Shown: positions 34,744-45,487, numbered from the stretch's first letter. The stretch: 64,000 nucleotides of DNA from Porites lobata (GCA_942486035.1 CALNXK010000008.1:4352501-4416500), one strand, 5' to 3'. The notes: generated by a model not told the origin, from the sequence alone. A program made the numbers and translations.

Positions 34744-35164
34744 AATTCGTTGAGTCCAGGGAGGAACTGTTCGCTTCAGATTATTTGGTATATCTCTAAG
34801 TACTGTCAAGATGAAATTTTTGCGTCACTGAAAAGGTGTTAAATGTCCTTGATCTATCCTATTTGTTTTTTACCGAACTGTAGTGAGCGTGAAGTGCTCG
34901 CATCTAAAAACAGTTTTTACGGAAGACCTCAGTTTAGACAGGTATGGCTACTTGCCATTATTAATTAACAACAATCAAAAACAGAGAAAGAATCCTACTG
35001 AAATCAACTCAATTAACATAACGTACCCTTTATTACGGGGCTATTCTGTCGTAATATACAATGGTAACAAATATACAATGATAAAATTACAGTGGGGCAA
35101 AAATATTTACATTTGTTACAACGAGAAATATTTACATGAGTTTATGTACAGTCATTAAAAAATG

Positions 35165-35640
35165 TGGTTCAATCGATCTATTTAAGAAAAGTTTCCAAGA
35201 AAGTGGGCGGCGACTTTTAAGTCTTTTAAACTTGAGATATTGTTTAAGTTCCGAATGTTTTCTAGAAGTAGGTTGTATTCTTTTGCCCCAAGAAAGGCGA
35301 AAGAGCGTTGACCAGTCGATAATCTGCATTTAGGTAGATTTAACGGTTACATGTTTCTAGTGCTGTGTCCTGTCACGTTAAATCTATCATGAAATAAATT
35401 GCAAAGATAAGGTGGTGCCTGATTTGTTCTACACTTTTGAACCATAGTAACAGTATTTAACAGAAGTTTTTGACGGACGCTTAGCCAACCAAGGGATTTG
35501 CGCGGCGCAGAGACGAGATTAAATATTTTGATACCTAGGATTATTGTGCAAGCAAAGGTAGTGATACGAGTCGATAAAGAGTCGGTGAAGACCAGCCAAC
35601 AGCATCTTGGAAATGAGGCCAATGTAATTTTGCGCAAAAA
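35165..35640 (-). mobile_element. LINE reverse-transcriptase C-terminal remnant
   Basis: The minus strand encodes LGWLSVRQKLLLNTVTMVQK then CRTNQAPPYLCNLF, the conserved segment after the RT thumb of CR1/L2-type LINEs. After a frame change near 35340 it continues STGQRSFAFLGAKEYNLLLE. Interrupted, so dead. Confidence 0.75.
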
Positions 35641-36195
35641 ATAGAAACCTTGTTCTCAGGCTACATGTACTTCCTCACTTTCTTGGAAGAAACGATGTAA
35701 AATTTTTGATGACGTCACCTTTATTAGGTGACGGGGTCATACACCGTAAATTTTCAAGATAGCTGTTCTAGATGCATTAGGGTTCGAGTGAAATTGTGAA
35801 ACCCTTTTATTTATATAATGTTTTTTTTTAACGTCATTTTGACACTGAAGACATTAGTACTTTTAGAGGCAATACAGTACTCCCCTCCGGTGGAAATTCA
35901 TCCTTTATGAAATAGGGTTTTAATTTAAACAAAAATGTGAAGTTAATGTAAGCATTTGTGAAACCATGCGGAATCGGAAGTCCTTAAGTATTTGACGTTG
36001 ATTGTGAGTGAAGTTTTGTTAAAACAAAGGCAATTGCGTAATGTCACGGTACGTGAACATCGACAATACTCCCACGTGGTTGCGTGTCCTTTCCCAGTCT
36101 ACTCACGGCTTCTACAAAACACGTAAAAGGAACAGCTTTGCAGAAGGATAGGCCTTTCATCACTCCGATGTGGCAAATCACGGAGGCTAAACAAA

Positions 36196-37728
36196 ATGTC
36201 CACGAAAAAGCTCTTGTCAACCGTCGCTGTCCATTACTTTGGCTTTACCATGGCCCTGGACTATTCTATTGTATTGGTTTCCGTGCAAGAACTGTGGTAT
36301 TCGCTCGGAGGTAGCAACGCTTACTACGGAGTCATGTTTGGTAGTTATGCCCTCGCTCAAGCGATAATTTCACCATTATTAGGCTATATTTCGGACTTAC
36401 GTGGCTTAAAGTTCGCCGTTATGTTGTCGCTGATTGTTAATGTCATAGGAAATGTCATGTATGGTCTATCCGTTGTTTCACAGTCTCTAAACATGATGTT
36501 TTTTGGACGTTTTATAGCGGGTATTAGTGCCGGATCTGTGACACTCGCGCTTGTGTATTTGACAAACACTACTCTCAGAGAGACGCGTGGAAAATCTGTG
36601 GCGAGCTTTAAACTTGCCCAAGCAGTTGGGCTGTTGGGAGGGCCAACGGTAGGGATGTTTCTAGTACCGTTATTCTCGAGGAAGGGCGACATAGCGACGA
36701 CATTAAATAGCTCATTGACTGTTCAAGTATTCAATACATACACAACCCCTGCTTGGCTGGCGACCGCGAATGTCGTACTGTTTATGTTGCCCCTTATCAA
36801 ATTCTGTTTCAAGAATCCACTGGCTCCACACATGGCAATGAAATTTGACTGGAGAGAAGCGAAAGGACTCATATGGCACACTTTGACCCTTATGTTGTCG
36901 GTATTTGTCGGAACTGCCTGTTTCTGGGGAGTTACAAGTGACTTGTTCACCCTGGCCTTTGGTAAATACAGTCTCACAGCGGAACAGAGAGACTTGTGGA
37001 AAGTTTACATTTCCGGAGGGATAGCTTTCGTGCTTGCGGGTGTGTTAATTAGAGCTGGAATTCATAAGAAATTTTCACCCGCCATGTTTTCTATCCTTGG
37101 ACTTATATTTAATGTCTGGGGTTTTGTATTGCTTTTGGATTACCCTATTGAAGATGAACGATTGAAGAACGGGTTTTATTTTGGTGGTGTCGCGCTGTCG
37201 ACTTCCGGTGCGGCTGCATTTTTTACTGGAGTAGGGGTTTATTACTCTCAGAAGATAACAGACTTCAGTGATCAGGCCCGTAATCGCCGAGGTGTTTTCC
37301 TTGGATTTTTCAACTTAGCTGATTCCATGGGAAGATTCGCGGGTCCTGCCCTGATACCAGTGTTTTTACATTTGTGGAACAAGGGAGGCAAAAAGTGTGA
37401 ATCTACCAAGTTTGACACAAGTAACTGTGAAGTGGAAAACATCAATATTGTCCTTGCAGCACTTTGTGGGATACTGTCTATAGATCTGGTCCTTTTTGTA
37501 TATTATCATATTGTACACGGCAAACGACATAATGATGGATTTTTGCTCACCAACACAGACCTCCCTGGCAGGTTTACATTCAGAGAGGATTTGGACGATG
37601 TTAGAGATGGGGATGTAGAAGATCCTGATCAAACACAAATGGAGCTGTCTCCACCTCAGAGACACAGGACATCTCGTACATCATCTTCACGTGCCTCTTC
37701 ACAAAATGGTAGCATACAAACTCTATAA
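36196..37728 (+). CDS. Major facilitator superfamily transporter, MFSD8/CLN7-like, intronless
   Basis: A single open frame of 510 residues with no introns. Twelve hydrophobic segments are readable. The MFS signature between helices 2 and 3 is GYISDLRGLK (63-72), and GRFIAGISAGS (104-114) lies in helix 4. NTYTTPAWLATANV (180-193) resembles the segment before helix 6 in MFSD8 (CLN7), a lysosomal membrane protein whose loss causes a neuronal ceroid lipofuscinosis in humans; reported as an endolysosomal chloride channel. The cytosolic tail has DGFLL (447-451), which fits the DxxLL sorting signal, then a Ser/Arg-rich end. The start ATG at 36196 follows AACAAA; ATTAAA at 37733-37738 may be the poly(A) signal. 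MFSD8 is multi-exonic in vertebrates, so the lack of introns suggests an old retrocopy-derived lineage or intron loss. Substrate unknown. Confidence 0.85.
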   Translation: MSTKKLLSTVAVHYFGFTMALDYSIVLVSVQELWYSLGGSNAYYGVMFGSYALAQAIISPLLGYISDLRGLKFAVMLSLIVNVIGNVMYGLSVVSQSLNMMFFGRFIAGISAGSVTLALVYLTNTTLRETRGKSVASFKLAQAVGLLGGPTVGMFLVPLFSRKGDIATTLNSSLTVQVFNTYTTPAWLATANVVLFMLPLIKFCFKNPLAPHMAMKFDWREAKGLIWHTLTLMLSVFVGTACFWGVTSDLFTLAFGKYSLTAEQRDLWKVYISGGIAFVLAGVLIRAGIHKKFSPAMFSILGLIFNVWGFVLLLDYPIEDERLKNGFYFGGVALSTSGAAAFFTGVGVYYSQKITDFSDQARNRRGVFLGFFNLADSMGRFAGPALIPVFLHLWNKGGKKCESTKFDTSNCEVENINIVLAALCGILSIDLVLFVYYHIVHGKRHNDGFLLTNTDLPGRFTFREDLDDVRDGDVEDPDQTQMELSPPQRHRTSRTSSSRASSQNGSIQTL

Positions 37729-38679
37729 TAATATTAAATGGGTCATTATGTAATAATCCCTTTGTGACCTTTGTTTAACTCGCACTGGAACAGGTGGTGC
37801 AGTAGGTGAGTTATTAACAACAAACCCTTGAATTATTGTAATTAGAATCGAACTGTTAAGAAGTAATTAAGACAATATTGTTTTTGAAAGGTAATATCAT
37901 CTTTACTGTTTGGATTGGACTTTTTCATTCTCAAGTGCATCTAAATTCAAAACTGAAAGAAAAAGCATCAATACATAAAATGAACAGGTTTCATTTTCAA
38001 ATGAAATATTAAAAATCAGGTTTTTTTGAGTGATCATTTTATGCTCAGACCTAGTTTGATTTATAGGGGGTGCGGGAAAACACTATGTCTCTTTCTGAAA
38101 GGGCAAGCCTAGGAAAAATGAGCTTTGGAAATATATTGAGTGTCCAAGACAAAAAAAACTGTTCTCAAAATTTATCCATGGGATTCATGAATTCTGGCTT
38201 CAACTGTGGATGATTTTTATTTACTTCAAAGAAAATCTGAAGGTACAACATATATTAATTTGCTTTATTGTAACAGAGGTGGATCCAGGAACTGTTAATG
38301 ATAGGGAGGGGGGAGGGGTGGGGGCCAAATTTCCACCCTTGTTTACATCTGACATGTTTTTTAGTAAACTTCATTACTGGCAAATTTAAATATGCAAGTG
38401 ATTAAGCATCAAGTTAAGAGGTATTGGTTTCCAGATGAATGTTGCATGTGATCATTCTAGATAGCAATTTCAGATTTGAAGGATTTAGTCTGTTAGTAAA
38501 AGAAACGTAAACCTACAATCTGATAGCTCCCTTGATCCACTGCTGTTCAATCTTTGTCTAAACTACCCAATTCCATGAAATTTCTAATTGATGACAATAA
38601 GTACAGTAGAAAATCATGTAATTTTAATGTGATTAGATCTAGCTTGGCAACAAAATGATTTACCCCCGATTAATTTGCA
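37729..38679. other. Intergenic stretch downstream of the transporter
   Basis: AT-rich, no gene recognised. 38277-38330 (GAGGTGGATCCAGGAAC followed by a G-run) resembles a decayed hAT-type terminus. Confidence 0.4.
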
Positions 38680-38885
38680 TAGGTAATAGCTTGATCTGTA
38701 GTGATATTTGGCATAAACACCACTAGTGATATTTCGAAATTGTTATATGTAATTTCATGAGCCGTTAGGTGAGTGAAATTTGAGACAATTTTTGAAAAAT
38801 CACAAGTGGTATTTATGCCAAATATCACATACAAATCTTGCTATTATTTGTTTATACTACTACCCACAAAAGGTTTGTAATTTTC

Positions 38886-38918
<33 letters not shown>

Positions 38919-38967
38919 GCTGTTCTAAGCCAATCAAATTGCAGAAATTTCTTATGTAGTAGTATAG
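38680..38967. repeat. Inverted-repeat element, second full copy of the 8258 family
   Basis: AGGTAATAGCTTGATCTGTA then GTGATATTTGGCATAAACAC at the left; its complement lies at 38810-38855; followed by the shared tail CCCACAAAAGGTTTGTAATT and CACATGTAGGTATTTCAAAT, ending AGTAGTATA. More diverged in the arms than the copy at 8258. Confidence 0.85.
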
Positions 38968-39964
38968 ATTGTAAAATAGCATCTACTGTGCTCTACATTG
39001 AAGTGTATATTTTCTAATATCATAGTCATATTCAGTAGGGCTTGTTTATGTCTCAGTTTCTTTTGTATAGTAATTACTAAAGAGAGGTGTTGTCAATCAA
39101 AGTTTGACTGTGAAGTGTTTCTTAACATTTCTTGCTCCTTAACAATCCCTATAGCTGCGTGTAACCTGGTAGTGACATAGCTGAAGGTGTGTTATAATAG
39201 GCAAATTTAGCAAAGTCAACGTCATGACAATGACAATGGCACACAGAAATCTTGACCAATGGTACAAGGACAAAATAAGTAATGGAACACTGGAAGTCAT
39301 GCCCTTTTTCATTCTTATTTGAAGTTGCGTTATCTTTGCTAACTCTACTTATAATCTTTTCATAAATTATGCAAATTCTGAAGTTCAAAAGCCAACTGAG
39401 GTTTGCGTTTTTTTTGTCGTCACTCATATTAGTGGACCTTTTAGGGAAAAATAGTTTACTTTAACAGATTCAAAAGGTCATGTTTTGTGTGTGTCTGCGT
39501 GTCAAGATTCGTTGCTTATGAACGTAATTACAATTGACAGCAGCAAAAAACACAATAAGAAGGCGGCTTATGAACTTCAGATTTTGTGTGTTTTTGAAAA
39601 GCGCCGTAAAGGGGTTGCATCACAGCTGTCTAGTTCATTTTTTCAATATATTGCCAGTTACGCATCCTTATGCTATGGACCTTAATGTTTGTGAAGAAAG
39701 TCCTTGTAAATGGCCATGTCACCCAAGCATTTAAACAAATGTTACAAACAACAACACTGAACTTTGACGCCAAGGTTTTTTTTTTTTTCAAAAAAACTGA
39801 ATTCTGCTTAAATCTTAAAGTTTGACCATCTGTGCCTACTTTTGTAAATATTGTTGTGTCATTTTTTTCCCTGTCTTAGTGACGGTGGTCATTTTGTTTC
39901 ACTTTACTTGGTGGCATTTTTCACTGTTTGAATTGTGATAAATTTCGTGACACATCTCCTTTCA
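38968..39964. other. Intergenic stretch without a recognised gene
   Basis: Short ORFs on both strands (for example 39149-39427 minus and 39485-39685 plus) show no domain or splice context. Nothing else is seen. Confidence 0.4.
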
Positions 39965-40155
39965 CCCTTTGGTCCCAGGAGTCACCAACATTAATTTTCT
40001 CCTAACAGTATCACAGTGAAGTATTAAAAGGTGACGAGAATTCATAAAATGATCACTTAATGGAGAATTCTTTGATCTTTTATCAAATTCTCTCAAACAG
40101 ATCTTTAAGAAAATATGTGGAGATCAGTCTGGAGAATTTCTATGTGGATATTGGG
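39965..40155. mobile_element. piggyBac-type MITE, 3'-truncated copy
   Basis: CCCTTTGGTCCCAGGAGTCA at the left, interior CAATTTTCTCC-like and GATCAGTCTGGAGAATTTCT; the right end stops at ATATTGGGCT where the GGTATATGAAAGGG element (copy C) begins, so one was inserted into or deleted the other. Confidence 0.75.
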
Positions 40156-40490
40156 CTGGGGGAGGGGTGGGTACCCTCTATAATGGCCTATACAGGGAGG
40201 CCTTTACAGGGGTACCTTTTGCAGGCTTTAGGTATATGAAAGAGTAGGGATTTCCCTGGTTGAAGTATTTGAAAGGGTACAGAAATCTGTCAGTGGTCTT
40301 TAAAAAGGCCCAAAATGGCTAACAGATGCGTTTTATGCCGTGGAAAAGTTGAGAAAACGTTGTGGTTTTGTGATCTATTCATGCTTAAAAGACAATGCAT
40401 TTACAGCAGTTAAAAGGGATACAGAAGACAGAAGTCTAAACTGGGTACCGCCACAAACTGAGTACCACCCCCGGGATATTGGGACTTAAA
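40150..40490. repeat. Dispersed GGTATATGAAAGGG element, copy C
   Basis: GGGTACCCTCTATAATGGCC, GGGGTACCTTTTGCAGGCTT, AGGTATATGAAAGAG, CCTGGTTGAAGTATTTGAAA and GCATTTACAGCAG occur in the same order as in copies A (17975) and B (23330). Confidence 0.75.
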
Positions 40491-41313
40491 AGGTTTAGAA
40501 GTACGAAAACCATATTTTCAGAGGGGATTTTTAGTCCCTAAGAGTACCACAAGACTGAATTTTCTTTCTTTTTTGTGGAACGGAGTTGCCCCACGGCTCT
40601 AACTAGTACTGGGTATTCGTTACCTTACAAGTTTATTTAAGGTTAGTGCATGTAGCTTGTGTTTATGGCTTTCTTTCAGGCGTGAACGACGTAAACAATC
40701 ATTGCAACAGTCTCCAGAGTGGAGAAGTTTGTATGTGTTGTAGATAATTTTTTATCAGGAGTAATTTTTATTTTTCCTTTGTTTAAACCTCATTAGCATA
40801 CTTACCATAGCCAAAAACAAAAGAAAAACAAAAATTACCTGGGATTAAATATGCATTTGTAACGTTTAATAAGCAGGCACTTGAGGACATAGTCTTTTAA
40901 TGAAATTTTTGTTGTAGACTGTAATTACAGCCTTAATTGCGTACATATAAAGAAAACAAAATTGAAAAACCCCTAAAGGCGGTTAACAAACAACTGTAAA
41001 AGATGTTGTGTAGTGGTTATTATCAATCAGAGAATGCCTTGGTGTAAAAGGTAATTTCTACTGAATAACGATAACTTCAATAAAGTAGTTGATTTCCGGT
41101 AAAGGCTGTTTAAGCAGATCAATTGTTACCTGTTGAGCTGTTACTGTAGGAATGTTGCGCTCCCCCGCCCTCATTATGCCCGCCCTAGCCATGGAAACAG
41201 AGTTCCGATCATCGGAGCCTCGGCTCTGTGAGCTCTTCTCGTCCTTTGGTCATGCGCAGTAGAGAACAGCTCTGAAGTCGAGAATAGCGAGAGATGAAAT
41301 TGTTGTGGAGCCA
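40491..41313. other. Intergenic stretch without a recognised gene
   Basis: AT-rich and without convincing ORFs. It becomes more GC-rich from about 41160, just before the tRNA-like head. Confidence 0.4.
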
Positions 41314-41420
41314 GGGTTGTGGAGTGGTGAGAGAGCACTCGCCTTCTACCAATGTAGCCCGAGTTCGAATCCTGGCGTGGACACCATATGTGAATTGAGT
41401 TTGTTGTCGGTTTGGCAAAC
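41314..41420 (+). mobile_element. tRNA-derived SINE head
   Basis: GGAGTGGTGAGAGAGCACTC provides an A-box-like region, and GTTCGAATCC at 41363-41372 is a near-perfect B box. The piece is followed directly by a LINE-like ORF, which is how SINEs that share the 3' end of a partner LINE, or a template-switch chimera, would look. Confidence 0.7.
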
Positions 41421-41422
41421 TG

Positions 41423-42087
41423 ATGTCTACTGAAACCATGCTCTGTCTTTATAAGGCATTTATACTTCCTCACTTTTATTATTGCTCTATTATTTGGCAT
41501 TTCTCTAGAAAACAAGATTCTGATAAATTGGACCTTTTAAACAAACGTATTCTTCGATTTATTTTCAAGGATTTTAACTCTGAGTACAATAATTTACTTA
41601 AAAAGGCAGGAACTGCAAACCTTAAGGACAAGCGTTTACAAAACGTGATTCTTACTATTTTTAAATGTCTTCATTTTTCTGATTATCTAAGATATTTAAA
41701 AGATATGTTTCGCTTACGCTCTACCACCTATTTTTTAAGAGGACATAATATGCTCTGTTTGCCTAAACCATTGACCACTTCTTATGGTATCAATTCCTTT
41801 AGTTACTTGGCAGCAACATCTTGGAATTCTCTTCCTGACCATTACTACACTATTTCTGATTTTACTTCTTTTCGACGACTGATATCTACTGGGAACAATA
41901 ATTTACTTAAAAGGGCAGGAACTGCAAACCTTTCTTCATCAAGATAATTTGCAAGTTAGTTGTCTAGGTAGTTAGTTGTCTTATTTGTTATATAGAATTA
42001 ACATTTTATTATAATTATTTATTAATGTAGTTGGCTCGAAGATATTAGCACTTGAGTGCTACACTATAAATTCGAGAGTAAATAAAG

Positions 42088-42144
<57 letters not shown>

Positions 42145-42145
42145 A
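41423..42145 (+). mobile_element. 5'-truncated LINE with GATT tandem tail
   Basis: A 174-codon frame from 41423 encodes LYKAFILPHFYYCSIIWHFS, LLNKRILRFIFKDF, TANLKDKRLQN and AATSWNSLPDHY, the C-terminal part of CR1/L2-like reverse transcriptases. A short internal duplication (AATTTACTTAAAA(A/G)GGCAG near 41590 and 41900) marks later damage. After an AT-rich 3' region it ends in about 14 GATT units (42087-42143), the element's simple-repeat tail. Confidence 0.8.
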
Positions 42146-42857
42146 CGCACGGACACCGGTTTCATCGAGTTCTTATGAACTCCTAAGTGCTCCATGGGTA
42201 AACAAATTACAATTTGACAGGACAAGTACATTCAAAGCTCCTCCTTTGAAGCAGACACCTTTGGGAAGCATTGGGACAAAGTGTCCTCTTAAAGAAATGA
42301 TCCTCACCATACAGTCACTAGCTTGGAGAACTGATCGCTCATCTAGGAGATCCCTCTTTTATTGTTGCTGCTCCCAAACTTTAGAATTCGTTGCCTTTTT
42401 CCCCTAGGAGTAGCCCCACTGTTACACTAATAACCCCCACTGTTACTTTTCTGTAATTTCGTTTGATTTTTTCAACTCGTTTTAAGTAGGTTTCATGCAG
42501 TTTGTACAGTTTAAAAACTTTAACTACTTTTATAATTTTAGGTTATGCAGCGGTAGTTGCCTGCGAGAACTAAATGTAATTAAAACGAACTGTTTTTGTT
42601 ATTATGTACAAAATAATTAAGGGTGTTATAGAGAAGGTTGTGTGTGTAATAGTTTCCACGTTTCTCATTTTCGCGTTTGTTGATCAGTTGTTACTCGTAG
42701 ATGTGTTTTCTTAGTTGTAGTATCTAACTTATGCCAGAAAAACAACAATGGCGGACTTCCGTTATAAATCGTTATCGTTATCGTTAAAATCAGGAAAAAT
42801 CGATAATATCTATTTGACTCAGCAATTAATCTTATAGTTTTTCAACGATTTTAGCCT
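42146..42857. other. Intergenic stretch without a recognised gene
   Basis: No exon or clear repeat recognised. 42760-42800 has repeated TCGTTATCG-type words. Confidence 0.35.
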
Positions 42858-43093
42858 TCGCAGCTGGCGGTATTGTGTGATTAAAGTTTTGGCGGCGGAG
42901 CCGCGATCCAAAAAAAGGAGTTGGGACGAGTCGTGGAGGCTCCGCTGCATTCTCGTCCCCAGAGCCCGTCGTTTCTTGGTCACGTGGTCGGTTACAAATT
43001 AAGCCGAGTGGCTCTGGGGACGAGACTGCCTCCGCCGCGACTGTCCCTCGCCGCCAAATCTCACTCGACTAGTACCCAATACCGCCAGTATTG
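42858..43093. repeat. Nested fold-back elements, CTGGCGGTATT ends
   Basis: CTGGCGGTATTGTGTGATT with TTTGGCGGCG at the left matches the reverse complement of CGCCGCCAAATCTCACTCG plus AATACCGCCAGTA at the right. Inside it a second pair, TTCTCGTCCCCAGAGCC and GGCTCTGGGGACGAGA, forms another inverted repeat. Two elements nested, or one complex fold-back. Confidence 0.7.
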
Positions 43094-43628
43094 CAGTATT
43101 CTGCTTGCACAATTTAATATGTCCACGCAGGCTACAACGATTTCTGTTATCAATCGATAAAACCGATTTTTATCGATTGACTACTCCAGGAAAGCATTCG
43201 CCCAGCTCGTCATCATGCCACCGCCCAGTTATTACTTTACCCTACCATTTCTCCTTATAACGGTTGCTTTGTACCTCTTTCTCGATCCAGTCTCCAATCT
43301 TCGGTGTTTCTATTCTTTAATATTCACAGTCCCCCGCCCCCAACCCCGCGAACACTCCTGGGGAGATAGAGTAACTCTGTGGAACCTTGCTTTACTCCAC
43401 TCTCCACCAGGATCTTTCGTGTCTCACGATCAAGTCTTTGCAGCTCAGCTATCGGCCACACTTGTGTCTTCATAAATCACGTAAATGCCGCTAGTCGCCA
43501 CTGTCTTAATGTATTCCGTAGGGGTCTCTTCTAGATGACAGAGAGCCTTTTTAAAGACACTTTCTCCAGTACTAGATTGTCTTCCTGTCTGATGTTGTCT
43601 AGCACTCGAAGAAACTTGTATTAGATAG

Positions 43629-43860
43629 GCGCCGACCATTTGACTTTTGAGGGGGGTTAAGGGTGATTTGGTTTGCGTAAGAATTTTTTTTCGCAAACCT
43701 TTAGTAATAAAATTTGTTTTCCCTATTATACAAAGCCATTGTATGGCAGGTATTTCCTTGCAAGGTTTTTTTTTTCGCTCGAAATCAGTCTGTAGAATAT
43801 TTTTTTCTGAAATCACCCATACCGGCCCCGCCCCTTTTCAAAAATCAAATGGTCGGCCCC
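43629..43860. mobile_element. MITE with GGCGCCGACCATTTGA ends
   Basis: GGCGCCGACCATTTGACTTT and AGGGTGATTT at the left are mirrored by AAATCACCC and AAAATCAAATGGTCGGCCCC at the right. 232 bp, non-coding; ORFs across it are incidental. Confidence 0.75.
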
Positions 43861-44337
43861 TTTGAACCATCCTTTAAACTGTCGTCACCTTCGATTTCCC
43901 GACATTCATTCCTTTTCTTGTTTCGCAGTTCTTACTGACCAAAACAGTTTCCTTCGGAGTGGTTGGAAGGAGTCGTTATCTAGTTGGTAGAGAGCACGTT
44001 TCGTAAAATATGGGCTGTGATCTTCTGGAGTTCATTGATGTTTCCAGGGATTGTTTCAACCAGGTGGGCCCGCTGGTTTCAATGTAGTTTCCCAGGCCCT
44101 TTTAACTGGGCCAAATGCTCCAATGACTACAGGCACAGTTTCGGTTTTAAGGCCCCTCATCCTTGAGATGTCTATCTCTAGGTCCTCATACTTTGATAGC
44201 TTTTTAATCATTTTGACAGGTGCATTTCGTTTATTACTATCAATATTATTATTATTATTATTATTGTTGTTGTTATTGTTATTATTATTATTATAATCAT
44301 AACTACAACAAAATTCCCAAATTTGATTTGCTATCAA

Positions 44338-44735
44338 CAGGGGCACCCAACGAGAATATAGTTCAAAACAACTTAAACATAGCATTGTTGAAAGTTTTTT
44401 AGTATTTAAACGGTAGAAATAGGCATATTTTTATCCCCTAAAAATGTTTCATCTGTTCGGATTTCCTACCTGAAAGTCTAGTGATCAGAAAAATATAGGG
44501 ATCAAAACTTACCTTTTCGGACATTTCAGCCAGAAAAAAGTCTCCCGAAATTATAGGTGACCTTTTTAGGGTTAAAATCCGTTAAAAATGGGCAATTTTA
44601 CCATTTTTAGATGTTCGAAAATCCTAGGGAAGGCAGGCAAGCAAGAAATATTACAACATTAATGTTCCGAAAATTCTAGATCTCAAATCGTCTTCCGAAC
44701 AGATATTTTCCGATAATTGATGTTGGGTGCCCCTG
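44338..44735. mobile_element. 398-bp non-autonomous DNA transposon with 14-bp perfect terminal repeats
   Basis: Starts CAGGGGCACCCAAC and ends GTTGGGTGCCCCTG, exact reverse complements. It is flanked by TATCAA at 44332-44337 and 44736-44741, a 6-bp target duplication. The sequence GCTATCAACTGCCCTG at about 45139 in the neighbouring repeat copy shows the uninterrupted site. Ends beginning CAGGG suggest a hAT-like element, but hAT makes 8-bp duplications, so the superfamily is open. Confidence 0.9.
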
Positions 44736-44741
44736 TATCAA

Positions 44742-45090
44742 CTGCCCTGATTTCAGCCGTAATAGGAGAGTACTCGTCATGCTGAAGTCATTGGACAGTA
44801 CGTGCCATCACGCACGCGCTTAAATTACTTTTTGCATTGCTAGCAAAACAAAAGTCTTGAAATTTCTTGTGTTTTGATTTAAAAAAGAGCCTTAGTAGTT
44901 ATATGCCACAAATTTTGTTAAAGTTATGGTTAACTGGTAACTGAACTTCGTATCGTCCAATTCGGTCTCTAATCATACTCGTGATTAAACAAATCGGACT
45001 CCCGCTACGCGGTCGTCTGATTTTGTTAACCACTCGTCTGATTGCAGACCGAATTGGACTCCACTCAGTCCCGTTACCATTACTACTATT
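44742..45090. repeat. Fold-back repeat, tandem copy 1
   Basis: Shares CAACTGCCCTGATTTCAGCC, AGTACGTGCCATCACGC, GCTAGCAAAACAAAA and GTCCAATTCGGTCT with copy 2. Its 3' third is itself an inverted repeat: GTCCAATTCGGTCT pairs with AGACCGAATTGGAC around ACTCCCGCTACGCGGTCGTC. Its 5' part lies before 44332, separated by the 398-bp transposon. Confidence 0.85.
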
Positions 45091-45104
45091 ACTATAATAA
45101 CTAT

Positions 45105-45319
45105 AACAAAATTGTCAAATCTGATTGGCTATCAACTGCCCTGATTTCAGCCTTAATTGGACAGTTAAATAAGACAGTTCGCGTCATGCCTAAGTAATTG
45201 GACAGTACGCGCCATCATGCGCGCGCTTAAAAGGCTTTTTTTTCACTGCTAGCAAAACAAAATTTTGATTTAAAAAATATGTCACAAAAAGTTATGATTA
45301 ATTGGTAACAGAACTTCGT

Positions 45320-45350
<31 letters not shown>

Positions 45351-45450
45351 GATTAAACAAAACGGACTCCCGCTACGCGGTCGTCCGATTTTGTTAATCA
45401 CTCGTACGATTACAGACCGAATTGGACTCCACTCAGTCCTGTTACCATTA
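45105..45450. repeat. Fold-back repeat, tandem copy 2
   Basis: Direct repeat of the copy at 44300-45090 without the transposon insertion; begins CTATAACAAAATTGTCAAAT and ends in the same GACCGAATTGGACTCCACTC. Followed by a TTA microsatellite (45450-45486). Confidence 0.85.
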
Positions 45451-45451
45451 C

Positions 45452-45486
<35 letters not shown>

Positions 45487-45487
<1 letters not shown>

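Noticed and set aside
36084..36314. ORF overlapping the start of the transporter in another frame
   Set aside because: It overlaps the conserved first helices of the MFS protein and shows no features of its own.
41339..41376. Possible functional tRNA gene with GTTCGAATCC
   Set aside because: No acceptor stem or cloverleaf could be formed; it is a SINE head, like those at 17205, 21271 and 50568.
42087..42143. CRISPR-like or regulatory GATT tandem repeat
   Set aside because: A perfect 4-bp simple repeat at the 3' end of a LINE is that element's tail; eukaryotic context excludes CRISPR.
44056..44385. Minus-strand ORF with a run of Asn and plus-strand runs of Leu/Tyr
   Set aside because: Created by a TTA/TTG microsatellite; no flanking coding sequence.
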